This document shows, piece after piece, positions 32,295 to 43,451 of a DNA stretch of 64,000 nucleotides; the first letter of the stretch is position 1; each line of letters starts with the position of its first letter. Source of the DNA: Shinella fusca. GTDB taxonomy: Bacteria; Pseudomonadota; Alphaproteobacteria; Rhizobiales; Rhizobiaceae. Under the pieces are notes generated by a model that had not been told where the DNA came from, did not search any database, and worked only from the letters and a program-made list of their open reading frames with translations. The DNA is taken from NCBI RefSeq assembly GCF_014203155.1, contig NZ_JACHIK010000001.1, forward strand, positions 186,001-250,000, in the 5' to 3' direction. The translations under genes and the position numbers were made by a program.

Positions 32295-33401
32295 TCACAA
32301 ATCCAGCGTCATGACCACAGGGCAATGGTCGGAAGCCTTCGGCCTGTCCCAGCCGATGCGCGGATAGCGCTCCACGTCCTGCCCCGGCGGAAAGAGCGTG
32401 CGGAAGGGCTGGCCGGCGCGCACGATCTCCGGCACATGCTGCGCGTTGCGCTCGGCCAGCGACGGCGAGAGCCAGATATAATCGAGCTGGCACAGATGCC
32501 GCTCCTCCGGCCCGCGGCTGTGATAGAGCGTCCAGCGATCCTCCACCGGCCGGCGCAGCATGGGGTTGACGGCAAAGCCGTCCGCCGTGAAGGCGTCGAG
32601 CGCGCTCGCCGGCTCCCTTTCGGGAACGAAGCGGTAGCCGTTGCGCCGGTCGCCCTCGATGCGCAGCTTCTCCTGGTAGTCGTTCATGTCGCCGCAGATG
32701 GCGAAGGCCTTGCTCGCCGTGCGGCCGGCGCCGAAGCGGTCCTCGACGATACGGCGCACGGCGCGCGCCTCGGCCATGCGCACCGGCATGGTGGACTGCC
32801 GCCCGTCCATGCCGTCGCGCCCCGGCCCCATCGACTTGAAATGCACGACATAGAGCGTCAGCGGCCGCCCGCCGATGCGCAGGTCCATCTCCAGGCAGTC
32901 GCGCTTGAAGATCTTGTCCTGCGGATGGATGCCCGGCCCGAGGTCCGGCGTGAAGAGGTCGAAATCGCGATAGGTGACGCCGGCATGGCTGCGGATGTCG
33001 ATGCATTCGATGCGCTGGCCGTCGCGCGTCTCCTCGCGCATCAGCACCGAGACGTCGATGCCGCGGCTGTCGTTCCCCTCGATGAGATACTTCTGCCGGT
33101 AGCCGTTGCCGACCATGCGGAAGAGGTAGCCGTATTCGAAGGCCTGCAGCGCCGCCATGTTGTCGGTCTCCTGCAGGCAGAGGATATCGGCATCCGCGTC
33201 GGCGATGGCGAGCGCGGAATGCTGGCGGGCATCGTCGGTATGGGCAATGGTGCGTGCCTCCTCCAGCCGCTGGTATTCCGCCTCGTTGCGGATGTCGAAG
33301 AGGCGCAGGACGCGATCCTGTCGGAGCTGGTTGCGGAAACCCGTGAAATCGAAACGGGTCATGAGGTTTTCGATATTGAACGTGGCAAGGCGCAGCGACA
33401 T
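32295..33401 (-). CDS. Endonuclease/exonuclease/phosphatase-family protein
   Basis: A 368-residue EEP-fold protein. It begins RLATFNIENL, then has DILCLQETDN (metal-binding Glu), GDMNDY (metal/catalytic Asp and Asn) and ends SDHCPVVMTLDL (catalytic Asp-His). ATG 33401 with GGAAGGA upstream is chosen over an extension to 33485. Substrate could be phosphodiester, sugar phosphate or nucleic acid. It diverges from the exported-protein gene across a 132-bp gap. Confidence 0.8.
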   Translation of the reverse strand: MSLRLATFNIENLMTRFDFTGFRNQLRQDRVLRLFDIRNEAEYQRLEEARTIAHTDDARQHSALAIADADADILCLQETDNMAALQAFEYGYLFRMVGNGYRQKYLIEGNDSRGIDVSVLMREETRDGQRIECIDIRSHAGVTYRDFDLFTPDLGPGIHPQDKIFKRDCLEMDLRIGGRPLTLYVVHFKSMGPGRDGMDGRQSTMPVRMAEARAVRRIVEDRFGAGRTASKAFAICGDMNDYQEKLRIEGDRRNGYRFVPEREPASALDAFTADGFAVNPMLRRPVEDRWTLYHSRGPEERHLCQLDYIWLSPSLAERNAQHVPEIVRAGQPFRTLFPPGQDVERYPRIGWDRPKASDHCPVVMTLDL

Positions 33402-33533
33402 GGGGTCCTTCCGGGAGTGCCGGTAAAGTGTAACCGGCTGACCGGCAATGGAAAGCGCCTTTTCACCCCGCCCGGCGCCGTTCACGGAATAAACCGCCCG
33501 ATCCCGCCGTTATCCGCCCATGGAGGATCGGTC

Positions 33534-35150
33534 ATGGGCAAGGCATCCGGCATGGCACGCACGGTCCTTGCGGCATGGCTGGCGTGGGCGGTGCTTGCCG
33601 CCTCGCCCGCCCGCGCCGCCGAAAGCTACCTGACGACGGCCGGGGAAGCCGCCCGCGCCGTCGCGCGCATCACCGAGGCGCTCGGGGCCAAGCTACAGGT
33701 GCACACGATCCGGATCACCGACAGGGAAGTGACGGTGCTTGCCGGCAGCAGCCGGCCGGGCGACGTCGACGAATGGAGCGTGCGGCAGGCGACACGGCTC
33801 CTGTTCTTTGCCGCGGAGGTCGTGAGCGGCCCTTCGGCAAAGCAGGCGCCGGCCATCGTCGCCGATCCGGCCTCCGGCTTCTTCCCGCTCGACGCCGTCG
33901 CCCTCGACGAGGTGAGCACGGTCGCCGCCCGCGCCATTGCCTATGCGAAACTGCAGGACGAGGCGGCGGTTCGCTCCATCGAGATCGCCCGGCGCGTCGG
34001 CCTGCTCCCCTCGCCCGCCTATGGCGATATCCGCTGGTCGATCTATGTCGCCTCACCGCGCGAAAGCGCGACGGTCTACGCGGATGCCGGCGGAAACATC
34101 ATCGGCGGCGACCTTTCCAATACCGTGCGCGCCCGCACGATGGATTTCCTCAAGGACGACGACTGGCCGAAGGAAGCGGCGCTGGCGAGCCTGCTCGGCG
34201 CCATCGGCAGCAAGCCGGTGGTGCGCGACGTGACGATCTATCCGAAATCCGTGCAGGTGAAGGCCGACCATCCGAGCCTGCCCGACAATGCCGTCGGCTA
34301 TTCCTGGGACCTTGCCGGCGTCACGCGCTCGCCCGTCACCTCGCCGCTCTTTCCCGGCACGGCTGAGGAGCCCGCCCTGTCGCTTGCCGACGTCGATTTC
34401 GGCCCGCTGGCGGCAGTCCGCGAGAATGCGGTCAAGGCCTGGGCCAACGAAAAATCGACGCTCAACTACATGATGCTGCGGCTCTTCTCCGACGGGCCCG
34501 GCAAGCCGGAACAGCGCTGGTCCGTGCACTTCACCGACTGGGGCCAGCCCGGCGAGCTGGCGCTCTTTTCCAACGGCGGCTCGGTGGAACTGACCGCCGA
34601 CGGCACCGTGCGCCTCGCCGACCTGCCGCCCGCCCGCCGGCCGAAGCGCAACTGGCTCGATCCGGCAACGACCGGCGACGTGCTCGCCGCCATCGGCGAG
34701 CAGTTCGGCACGAATGCGCGCTTTGCCGAAATCACGGTCAGCGGCGATTCGATGCGCATCCTCGCCGAAGTGCCGGACAAGCCCGGCACGATGCGCGACT
34801 ACACCGCCAGCGACCGCGGCGTTACCGCCTCCGGCATGATGATGCCGTGGGACGCCGAGTTCCGGCCGGAACGGCTCTACCGGATGGACGACCTTGCCTT
34901 CTTCTCGGCGGAAAAGCTGAACGAACTGACCGCCCGCACCTTCACCCGCCTCAAGGTGGGCTCCGAGATGGCGGTCAGCCGCTACACCTTCTCCATCGGC
35001 CAGATCATGTCTCCGGACGGCAGCTTCATGGTGCCCTCACCCGACGGCAAGGTGACGCTGGAAATCCGCCTCGAAAGCCCGGACGGCTGGAAGGGCGGGC
35101 GGATCACCTATTCCTCCAGCGGCGAGGAGATCGACATCGTCATGCCCTAG
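33534..35150 (+). CDS. Exported protein of unknown function, 538 residues
   Basis: A 538-residue protein with a signal peptide (charged start, hydrophobic VLAAWLAWAVLAASPARAA, cleavage near 29). The body repeats a domain type: beta-strand stretches such as VVRDVTIYPKSVQVKADHP and later FAEITVSGDSMRILAEVPD. This internal repeat suggests several copies of one fold in the periplasm. No known domain recognised. ATG 33534 follows GGAGGATCGGTC. A much longer frame starting at 32325 overlaps the EEP gene and is rejected. Confidence 0.65.
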   Translation: MGKASGMARTVLAAWLAWAVLAASPARAAESYLTTAGEAARAVARITEALGAKLQVHTIRITDREVTVLAGSSRPGDVDEWSVRQATRLLFFAAEVVSGPSAKQAPAIVADPASGFFPLDAVALDEVSTVAARAIAYAKLQDEAAVRSIEIARRVGLLPSPAYGDIRWSIYVASPRESATVYADAGGNIIGGDLSNTVRARTMDFLKDDDWPKEAALASLLGAIGSKPVVRDVTIYPKSVQVKADHPSLPDNAVGYSWDLAGVTRSPVTSPLFPGTAEEPALSLADVDFGPLAAVRENAVKAWANEKSTLNYMMLRLFSDGPGKPEQRWSVHFTDWGQPGELALFSNGGSVELTADGTVRLADLPPARRPKRNWLDPATTGDVLAAIGEQFGTNARFAEITVSGDSMRILAEVPDKPGTMRDYTASDRGVTASGMMMPWDAEFRPERLYRMDDLAFFSAEKLNELTARTFTRLKVGSEMAVSRYTFSIGQIMSPDGSFMVPSPDGKVTLEIRLESPDGWKGGRITYSSSGEEIDIVMP

Positions 35151-35261
35151 CGTGGCGATGCCTGGCTTGGGATAGGCGCCGTTTTCGCAAGTTTGCCGTT
35201 TCGCCCGCCGCCATCCTTGGCTAGCCTCGGCCATTGGCGCAACAGTTCCGGCAGGCCTTCC

Positions 35262-36902
35262 ATGACAGACGATACCGCAATCCGCATCTCCGCCGCGCGA
35301 ACGAAGGATCTCTCCCTCACAATGACGCGCTGGCCGAGCGTGACGGGCTCGCCCGACGAGGCGGATTTTTCCGGGCGGCTGCACGCGCTTCTGGCCGAAA
35401 CGCCCTATTTCCAACGCCACCCCGGCCAGCTCTTCACCGTCGACAGCCACGGCGAGCCGCTGACGCGGAACGTCGTCGCGCTGGTGCGCGGCACGGGGCG
35501 GAAGACGGTGGTGCTGGCCGGCCATTTCGACACGGTCTCGATCGCCAATTACGGCACGCTCGCGCCGCTCGCCTGCGATCCGGAACCGTTGACGCGAGCG
35601 CTTGTCGAAGAGCTTCGCGGCCGTCCGCGAAACGGCGCGGAGGAAAAGGCGCTCCGGGATTTCGAGAGCGGCGACTTCATCGCCGGCCGCGGCCTTCTCG
35701 ACATGAAGAGCGGCCTTGCCGCGGGAATCGCGGCGATGGAACGCTTTGCCGGGCTCGATGCGCCGGACGGCAACATCCTCTTCGTTGCGACGCCCGACGA
35801 GGAAAACCGCTCGCGCGGCATGCGCAGCCTGCGCGACGCCCTGCCGGGGATCGCCCGGCGCTTCGACCTCGATATCGTCGCCGGCATCAACCTCGACGCG
35901 TCGAGCTGCGAGCGCGACGGCGAGGAAGGCCGTGCGGTCTATCTCGGCTCCATCGGCAAGTTCGCGCCCTTCGCCTTCGTCATCGGCCGGCCGACCCATG
36001 CCGGCTATCCGTTCAACGGCACGAGCGCCCACCGCATCGGCGCCGAGATCGTCCGGGCGATGGATACCGTGCCGGAGCTTTCCGACGAGGCCTTCGGCGA
36101 GCGTTCCCCGCCGCCCGTCTGCCTCGAAGCCCGCGACATCCGCGACGGCTACGACGTGACGACGCCGGACCGCGTCTGGCTCTCCTTCAACTGGCTGACG
36201 CACCGCCGCAGCGCGCGCGACATGCTCGCAGAATTCCGCGCCATCGTCACCGGCGCGCTGCAAGCCGCGCTCGAAACGCAGGATGCGCATCAGGCCCGCT
36301 ACCGGGACCGCGCCGGGGCGAAGACGGAAGGGCTCGTGCTCACCTATGCCGATCTCATTGCGCGGCTGACGGCGCGGGGCGGCGCGGCTGCCCTCGCCCG
36401 GCTCGATGCGCTCGACCGCTCGCTTTCGGGCAGCACCGACCCCCTGAAGGTCAGCCGCGAGATCGTCTCGGCGGCGGCGACGGAGGCAGGCATAGAAGGC
36501 CCCGCGGTGATCGTCGGCTTCGGCAGCCTGCATTACCCGCTGGTGCATCTGGAGCGCTCGGATGCCGGCGGCATGCAAGACCGTCTCCGGCGCGTCATGG
36601 ATGCGGTCGCGGATCGGCACGGCACGTCGATCAAGTTCAAGCAGATCTTCGCCGGCATTTCCGACATGAGCTTCTTCGGCCATCGGCCGGACGCCGGCGA
36701 AACCGGCCTCATCGCCGCCAACACGCCGTCCGCCGCCTTCACCGACGATGCGCCGGAAGGGCTGCTCTCCTTCCCCACGGTCAATATCGGGCCCTGGGGG
36801 CGCGACTATCACCAGAAATGGGAACGCGTGCACGCGCCCTATACGTTCGGGGTGCTGCCGGACCTGGTGTTCGCGGCGGCGATGGCGTGCCTTACGGGGT
36901 AG
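35262..36902 (+). CDS. M20-family metallopeptidase (RocB-like)
   Basis: A 546-residue M20/RocB-type protein. The motifs are VVLAGHFDTVS (metal-binding His and Asp), RGLLDMKSGLAAGIA (Asp bridging two zincs), and ATPDEENRSRGMR (Glu pair). It is longer than ArgE or DapE (about 375-400) and matches the longer RocB group linked to arginine utilisation. The true substrate is not defined. The start is ATG 35262 after GGCAGGCC. Confidence 0.8.
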   Translation: MTDDTAIRISAARTKDLSLTMTRWPSVTGSPDEADFSGRLHALLAETPYFQRHPGQLFTVDSHGEPLTRNVVALVRGTGRKTVVLAGHFDTVSIANYGTLAPLACDPEPLTRALVEELRGRPRNGAEEKALRDFESGDFIAGRGLLDMKSGLAAGIAAMERFAGLDAPDGNILFVATPDEENRSRGMRSLRDALPGIARRFDLDIVAGINLDASSCERDGEEGRAVYLGSIGKFAPFAFVIGRPTHAGYPFNGTSAHRIGAEIVRAMDTVPELSDEAFGERSPPPVCLEARDIRDGYDVTTPDRVWLSFNWLTHRRSARDMLAEFRAIVTGALQAALETQDAHQARYRDRAGAKTEGLVLTYADLIARLTARGGAAALARLDALDRSLSGSTDPLKVSREIVSAAATEAGIEGPAVIVGFGSLHYPLVHLERSDAGGMQDRLRRVMDAVADRHGTSIKFKQIFAGISDMSFFGHRPDAGETGLIAANTPSAAFTDDAPEGLLSFPTVNIGPWGRDYHQKWERVHAPYTFGVLPDLVFAAAMACLTG

Positions 36903-36908
36903 GCGGTT

Positions 36909-37049
36909 AAGACCCTCTCTGCCTGCCGGCATCTCCCCCACAAGGGGGGAGAAAGGCTGGCGGCACGCTTTTCCCTCGATTTTTGAACGCCGAGCGTGCC
37001 GCGCGTTAAGTCCCTCCCCCTTGTGGGGAGGGATTTAGGGAGGGGTCTT
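36909..37049. repeat. Palindromic intergenic repeat, RIME-like
   Basis: Between convergent genes, AAGACCC at the left is complementary to GGGTCTT at the right. Inside are a 9-bp pair (CGGCACGCT 36961-36969 with AGCGTGCCG 36993-37001), CTCCCCC/GGGGGGAG near 36933-36950 and a TCCCTCCCC/GGGGAGGGA stem at 37011-37032. It resembles the Rhizobium-type intergenic mosaic palindromes and may terminate transcription in both directions. Confidence 0.6.
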
Positions 37050-38271
37050 ACGCCGCAAGCCGCTCCGTCTTCAGCAGCCGGCTGAGGCGGGAGATGCCTT
37101 CCTCGATGGTCGCGTCGTCGGCGCAGGAGAAGCTGAGGCGCAGGGTATTGGCGCCGCTGCCGTCGGCGTGAAAGGCCTGGCCCGGCACGAAGGCGACCTT
37201 CTCGGTCTCGATGGAGCGGGCGAGCAGCGCGGCACCGTCCATGCCCGCCGGCAGCGTCACCCAGATGAACATGCCGCCTTCCGGCTTCGTCCAGTGGACG
37301 CCGTCCGGCATGTATTTGCCGAGCGCCGCCAGCATGACGTTGCGGCGGTGGCTGTAGGCGGCGCGGACCTTGGCGACCTGTGCGTCGAAGCCGCGCTCGG
37401 CGACATGGGCGATGGCCATCTGGTTGATGGTCGAGGAATGCAGGTCCGCGGCCTGCTTCATCAGCACGAGCTTGCGGATGACGGGCGAGGCCGCGACGAT
37501 GTAGCCGACGCGAAGGCCCGGCGCGAGCGTCTTGGAGAACGAGCCGCAATAGAGCGTGCGCGCCGCCTCGATGTCGCCCTTGCGGGCGATTTCGAGCGCG
37601 AGGATCGGCGGGATCGCCTCCCCGTCATAGCGCAGCGACTGGTAGGCGGCGTCCTCGATGACCGGGATGTCCAGCTCCTCGGCAAGGTCCAGCAGCTTCT
37701 CGCGGCCCGCCCGGTCGACGGTCTCGCCCGTCGGGTTGCAGAAATCGGCGGAGAGATAGGCGAATTTCACGCGCCCGCCCGCTTCCGCCGCGGTGGCGCG
37801 GTAGGCGTCCGGCGTGCGGTTGCCGGCAAGGTTCAGCCGGTCGTAGGTCGGCTCATAGGCATTGAAGGCCTGCAGGGCGCCGAGATAGGTCGGCCAGGTG
37901 ACGAGCGCGGTGTCCTTCGGTGACAGGAAGAGCTTGCCGAGATAATCGAGGCCCTGCTGCGAGCCCGAGACGATGAAGACGTTCTCCGCCTTGCAGGGAA
38001 CGCCGAGCTTGCCCATCTCGCCGGCAAGCCAGTCGCGCAGCGGCCTGTAGCCCTCGCTGACGGAATATTGCAGGCCGGCCGCGGCACCCTCGCCCCCCAG
38101 CACATCCGTATAGGCGGCCGAGAAGGCTTCGCGCGGGAACAGCGCGGGATCGGGAATGCCGCCGGCGAACGAGATGATGTCCGGCCGCTCCAGGAGTTTC
38201 AGCAATTCACGGATTTCGGACGCCTTCATGCGCGACGCACGGGTCGCGAAGGCCTGTTCCCACTTGAACAT
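37048..38271 (-). CDS. PLP-dependent aminotransferase (class I/II)
   Basis: A 407-residue fold-type I aminotransferase: DFCNPTGETV (Asn contact to PLP), EDAAYQSLRYDG, GSFSKTLAPGLRVGY with the Schiff-base Lys, and RLSFSCAD with the substrate-binding Arg. It is close to the 2-aminoadipate/aromatic group used for branched or long-chain amino acids. ATG 38271 is chosen; the frame extends another 42 bases without a better site. The specific substrate is not clear. Confidence 0.8.
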   Translation of the reverse strand: MFKWEQAFATRASRMKASEIRELLKLLERPDIISFAGGIPDPALFPREAFSAAYTDVLGGEGAAAGLQYSVSEGYRPLRDWLAGEMGKLGVPCKAENVFIVSGSQQGLDYLGKLFLSPKDTALVTWPTYLGALQAFNAYEPTYDRLNLAGNRTPDAYRATAAEAGGRVKFAYLSADFCNPTGETVDRAGREKLLDLAEELDIPVIEDAAYQSLRYDGEAIPPILALEIARKGDIEAARTLYCGSFSKTLAPGLRVGYIVAASPVIRKLVLMKQAADLHSSTINQMAIAHVAERGFDAQVAKVRAAYSHRRNVMLAALGKYMPDGVHWTKPEGGMFIWVTLPAGMDGAALLARSIETEKVAFVPGQAFHADGSGANTLRLSFSCADDATIEEGISRLSRLLKTERLAA

Positions 38272-38446
38272 AGGAGGTTTCCTCGGGCTTGTTGTCTGCC
38301 CGCACCTCATCATGGCACCGTATTTATGTCAATAATACTGACCTAAATAATCGCACCAAGAATAGAGGCCCACGCCCCAAGGTCTTGTGTGCCATCCGAT
38401 TGCTGCACTGCACTCGTCTTCGCGAGGGCGTCTTGCGCGGCCGCAC

Positions 38447-38548
38447 TCAGGTCGTGCGGTCGCCGTAAAGGCTGAGCAGCACGAGCGTTGCTATACTGGC
38501 CAGAATGAAGAGATCGAACCAGGCGAAGTATTGGGTAATCGTGGTCAT
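38447..38548 (-). CDS. 33-residue membrane microprotein
   Basis: Translation of the minus strand from ATG 38548 to TGA at 38447 gives 33 residues. Its middle is a single membrane helix (FAWFDLFILASIATLVLLSLYG) with a short charged end. AGGAGG lies eight bases before the ATG. No longer ORF fits here. It might be a small inner-membrane protein, perhaps an auxiliary subunit. Function unknown. Confidence 0.6.
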   Translation of the reverse strand: MTTITQYFAWFDLFILASIATLVLLSLYGDRTT

Positions 38549-38734
38549 CGCACTATCCTCCTGACAGCGGAACGAAACACGCCCGTATTCTGCGCCCGTT
38601 CGGCCTTTCCGGCAAGTTTATTACTTGCCGCACCGCAATAGCGGGGAGGATGCACTGCACTATTTCAGATGGACTGGAAGAAGAGCCGGGCGGAGAACCG
38701 CCCGGCCCGGTTTCCTGCAAAGAGGCAGGAAAGC

Positions 38735-40466
<1,732 letters not shown>

Positions 40467-40480
40467 CCGTGAATTTTGCG

Positions 40481-40496
40481 TACCGTACCGTACGGT
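40481..40496. promoter_or_regulatory. Likely TetR operator
   Basis: TACCGTACCGTACGGT contains the perfect palindrome ACCGTACGGT at 40487-40496, with an extra half-site overlapping on the left. It lies 15-30 bp upstream of the TetR start, where a self-binding operator is expected. Confidence 0.6.
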
Positions 40497-40861
40497 TCGC
40501 CATCTTCTAGCGCCCTCCCGCGCCGCGGTCAACAGGCTTGTTGGCATCGTGACTCGATGGGTGATTTGCAGCCCGCATCGCTCCCGTGGGGATGCAGATC
40601 CCGACCGCAGGCATCGCTGCAACGCACAACGGTCCAGAAATTTTCTTTCCGCTATCCCGCTGATTTGAAACAGAAGTCCACGAATGCGACAATCCCCATG
40701 CCGCTTGGATAAAATTTTTCGCTTCCCAATCCATTTCCCGTTGTTAAGATTTGTGAGGCTCGCGGTGCAACAGGCCGCCGCCGGCGCCTGCCGGAAAGGC
40801 CGAACCGCCGGTCCCAGTCAGGAGTACGAAGCCCGACGCCCTTACGCCAAGGAGACAGAAA
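40497..40861. other. Divergent gap of 365 bp without a gene
   Basis: No ORF here has a start signal and normal composition. It holds an AT-rich patch around 40705-40760 that could supply a promoter for the gene at 40862, and a GC-rich segment (40761-40830) without a clear hairpin. The TetR operator lies at its left edge. Confidence 0.5.
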
Positions 40862-41242
40862 ATGTTGAATTTCCTGCCGGACCTTCACGAAGGACATGCT
40901 CCCATCACCCTGCAGCAACTGTTCGGCGATGCCCTTGAAGCTTTCGAAACCTGGGAAGACGAACGCGCCGAACCCGCCGTCATCTACGAAGACAGGCTCG
41001 TTCCGATCGGTATCGTCTTCGAAAGCATGAAGGAGTGCACCGATCTCCTTCCGCATGTGCTGGCGGATATCGTCGCCGGCACGCTTGCGCGCAATCCCGC
41101 GGCGGCCGAAGCGCCGAGCACCACCTTCGGCGAGGCCGCACGCCTTGCCGCCGCGCTCGTGGAACAGCGCCGCCTGTGCGGCGAAGCGGCCATCGCCGCC
41201 TTCCTCGACCAGCACCGCGTCGACAAGCGGCGCCCTGCCTGA
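40862..41242 (+). CDS. Hypothetical protein, 126 residues
   Basis: A 126-residue, helical, acidic protein with a start after AAGGAGACAGAAA. It has conserved-looking residues in ALEAFETWEDERAEPAVIYEDRLVPIGIVFESMKEC. No domain is recognised. A strong terminator follows at 41258-41282, so it is a single-gene unit. Confidence 0.65.
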   Translation: MLNFLPDLHEGHAPITLQQLFGDALEAFETWEDERAEPAVIYEDRLVPIGIVFESMKECTDLLPHVLADIVAGTLARNPAAAEAPSTTFGEAARLAAALVEQRRLCGEAAIAAFLDQHRVDKRRPA

Positions 41243-41257
41243 GGCTTTGAAAACCGC

Positions 41258-41282
41258 AAGGCCCCGGAAACGGGGCCTTTTT
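41258..41282 (+). terminator. Intrinsic terminator
   Basis: AAGGCCCCG and CGGGGCCTT form a 9-bp stem around a GAAA tetraloop, followed by a T-run. It ends the gene at 40862-41242. Confidence 0.85.
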
Positions 41283-41352
41283 CCTGTGGGCAATCATCCG
41301 CGTGCCGTCGCCCCCGTTCCGTTTTCCCCGCACGCACGCATGCGCCCGACTC

Positions 41353-41381
41353 TTGACCAGTCAGATTGAAACCACTATTTC
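41353..41381 (+). promoter_or_regulatory. Sigma-70-like promoter for cold-shock gene
   Basis: TTGACC at 41353-41358 and TATTTC at 41376-41381 are spaced by 17 bp. This would leave a 5' leader of roughly 130 nt before ATG 41520. A long leader is common for cold-shock genes and may fold differently at low temperature. No other -35/-10 pair in the gap is better. Confidence 0.5.
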
Positions 41382-41519
41382 TCGCGCATCGATTTGAACG
41401 TTGACTTCCGTATTTGCCGGCCCAAAACCGTCACCTTCACGACTTCCCCTTCAAATTCGACCTCCCGTGGCCGCTGCGGCGGCCGAAGATTGATTTGACG
41501 GCTCAGGAAAGGTTTCGTC

Positions 41520-41729
41520 ATGGCAACTGGCATCGTAAAATGGTTCAACACCACCAAGGGCTACGGCTTCATTCAGCAGGACAGCGGTGAACCGGACGTT
41601 TTCGTCCACATCTCCGCCGTACAGCGCGCAGGCCTCGCCGGCCTCAACGAAGGTCAGAAGGTCAGCTTCGAGCTGGTCCGCGACCGCAAGTCCGGCAAGA
41701 TGTCTGCCGATCAGCTCACCGCAGCCTGA
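41520..41729 (+). CDS. Cold-shock domain protein (CspA-like)
   Basis: A 69-residue single cold-shock domain with [14 protein letters not shown] (RNP1) and VFVHISAVQ (RNP2), the RNA-binding motifs of CspA proteins. It binds single-stranded RNA and prevents structure, mostly in cold or stationary phase. ATG 41520 has only a weak GG-rich site before it. A terminator follows at 41751-41775. The length is normal for the family. Confidence 0.93.
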   Translation: MATGIVKWFNTTKGYGFIQQDSGEPDVFVHISAVQRAGLAGLNEGQKVSFELVRDRKSGKMSADQLTAA

Positions 41730-41750
41730 TCCTTTCGCGATAGCGAACGA

Positions 41751-41775
41751 AAAGCCCGCCTCCGGCGGGCTTTTT
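41751..41775 (+). terminator. Intrinsic terminator after the cold-shock gene
   Basis: AAAGCCCGCC and GGCGGGC pair around a TCC loop with TTTTT after. It sits just after the cold-shock stop and before the converging monooxygenase gene, so it may serve both directions. Confidence 0.85.
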
Positions 41776-41780
41776 GCGTT

Positions 41781-43025
41781 TCAGGCTTCCCGGAGCACGC
41801 CGTCCGGCCAGCGGCATTCCGTCAGGCCCGTCCGGCTGAACGGATCGGTGAGCGTTCCGGAAACGATGGCTGCAAGGATCTGCGGCGCCGGCGGGATTTT
41901 CGCGACGGTCGCCACCAGCCGGTCGCGCAGCCAGGCGATGGACCGCGAATCGGACTGGTAGAACGGCGTGAAGACGTAGGAGAGAAGCTGGAACAGCCGC
42001 ACATGGCTGCGCCGGGCGGCCGCATAGGCCGCAAGCGCCTCCTCCAGCGAGCCCGATGTCCGAAGCGCGTGGGCGAGCGCGGCCGCATCGAGCAGCGCCA
42101 TGTTCGCCCCCTGCCCGAGCTGCGGGCTGGTCGAATGGGCGCTGTCGCCGATGAAGGCGATGCCGTCCGCATGGGGCGGCAGCGTCGTGCGGTGGGCATA
42201 GCGCGCGAGCGTCAACTGGTCCCAGTCGGCGATCTGGTCGAGGAAGGGCACCGCCTCGGGCCAATAGCCGGCAATGCCCGCCTTCCAGCGGTCGAGCCCG
42301 GCCTTTCTCACCGCATCCGCGTCCGCCGTCTTGAGGCTCCAGAAGAAGGCGACCTTGCGCCCTTCCCCCGCCCGCGCCCGGCCGACCGGCAGCACGCCGA
42401 TCATGACTTTCGCTGCGTCATACCGTTGAGTCAGCGCCCGTGCGTCATGCGCGATGCCGTCGCAATCGAGCGTCGCCCAGAAGGCGCCCCACGGCAGTTC
42501 CTTCACCCCGGGCGCGACGACCGAGGCGGCGGCAAGCTGTGAGCGCGCGCCGGTCGCATCGATCACGAGGTCGTAGTCGCCGACGATCTCGCCGTCCGGA
42601 TCGTGCAGCGCCGTGCGCGATTGCCGCGTCTCGGCCTTGGCGAGCGTGATGCCGGTGCGGACGGGAATGCCTTCGGCCACGACCGCGTCGTTGAGGGTCG
42701 AGAACAGCGCGGCGCGGTGCACGGCAAGCCCGTAGCGCCCGCCGGCCAGCGCGTCGTAGCGCACGTCCAGCACCGTGCGGCCGCTCGACGCATCCGCGCC
42801 GTGCAGCCGGTCGATGCGGTTGCCGAGGGCGTGGATTGCCGGTGAAAGGCCGAGGGCGTCGAGCACCGTCAGGCCCGTCGGCTGCATCAGCAGGCCGGAG
42901 CCGACGGGCGAGGGCTGCGCGAAGCGTTCGATGAGCTCGACCTTGTGGCCGGCGCGCGCAAGGAACAGCGCGGCCGCAAGCCCCGCGGGCCCCGCGCCGG
43001 CAATGCCGATATCCAGTCGTTCCAT
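41781..43025 (-). CDS. FAD-dependent monooxygenase (aromatic hydroxylase type)
   Basis: A 414-residue flavoprotein with GIAGAGPAGLAAALFLAR at the N-terminus (FAD GxGxxG) and GDSAHSTSPQLGQGANMALLDAAAL near 290, the second FAD-binding motif typical of p-hydroxybenzoate-type hydroxylases. It uses NAD(P)H and oxygen; substrate unknown. It ends next to the cold-shock terminator and lies downstream of the HxlR gene by 18 bp, so it may be in the same transcript. Confidence 0.85.
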   Translation of the reverse strand: MERLDIGIAGAGPAGLAAALFLARAGHKVELIERFAQPSPVGSGLLMQPTGLTVLDALGLSPAIHALGNRIDRLHGADASSGRTVLDVRYDALAGGRYGLAVHRAALFSTLNDAVVAEGIPVRTGITLAKAETRQSRTALHDPDGEIVGDYDLVIDATGARSQLAAASVVAPGVKELPWGAFWATLDCDGIAHDARALTQRYDAAKVMIGVLPVGRARAGEGRKVAFFWSLKTADADAVRKAGLDRWKAGIAGYWPEAVPFLDQIADWDQLTLARYAHRTTLPPHADGIAFIGDSAHSTSPQLGQGANMALLDAAALAHALRTSGSLEEALAAYAAARRSHVRLFQLLSYVFTPFYQSDSRSIAWLRDRLVATVAKIPPAPQILAAIVSGTLTDPFSRTGLTECRWPDGVLREA

Positions 43026-43043
43026 GCCCGTCCCCGGTCGTGC

Positions 43044-43451
43044 CTATTGCTGCCCGGCGTCATAGGCCGTTCGCGCGGCCCGGATCGCCCTGTGGTTCTC
43101 CGTAGACCACTGCACGAGGGAGCGCAGGAGCGCAAGGAAGGATCGCCCGAGCGGCGTCAGCGCGTATTCGACGCTCGGCGGCTGCGTCGGATAGACGGTG
43201 CGGGTGAGGTAGCCGTCGCGCTGGAGGTCGCGCAGCGTCTGGGTCAGCATGCGCTGGGAGATATCCGGGATGAAGCGGCGCAGTTGCGAGAAACGGCGCG
43301 GCCCGTCCGCAAGGCCGAGGATCATCAGCGAGGTCCACTTGCCGCCGACGCTGTCCAGCACGTCGCGCACCGGGCAATCGTCCATCGACATGGCGACGCC
43401 GTCGATGAGAATGACACGCTCGCCCTCGGCGCGATCGACGACCCTGTTCAT
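43044..43451 (-). CDS. HxlR-family transcriptional regulator
   Basis: A 135-residue HxlR protein with the family features: [34 protein letters not shown] and [20 protein letters not shown], followed by [12 protein letters not shown] Cys (in DDCP) is often the sensor residue. It is divergent from the NmrA-like reductase gene, the same pairing as ytfH/ytfG in E. coli, so it probably controls that gene in response to electrophiles or quinones. Confidence 0.9.
   Translation of the reverse strand: MNRVVDRAEGERVILIDGVAMSMDDCPVRDVLDSVGGKWTSLMILGLADGPRRFSQLRRFIPDISQRMLTQTLRDLQRDGYLTRTVYPTQPPSVEYALTPLGRSFLALLRSLVQWSTENHRAIRAARTAYDAGQQ

Noticed and set aside
32325-33533. Long N-terminal extension of the exported protein (a 941-residue frame)
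   Set aside because: The first 400 codons are antisense to the EEP gene. The signal peptide and ribosome site fix the start at 33534.
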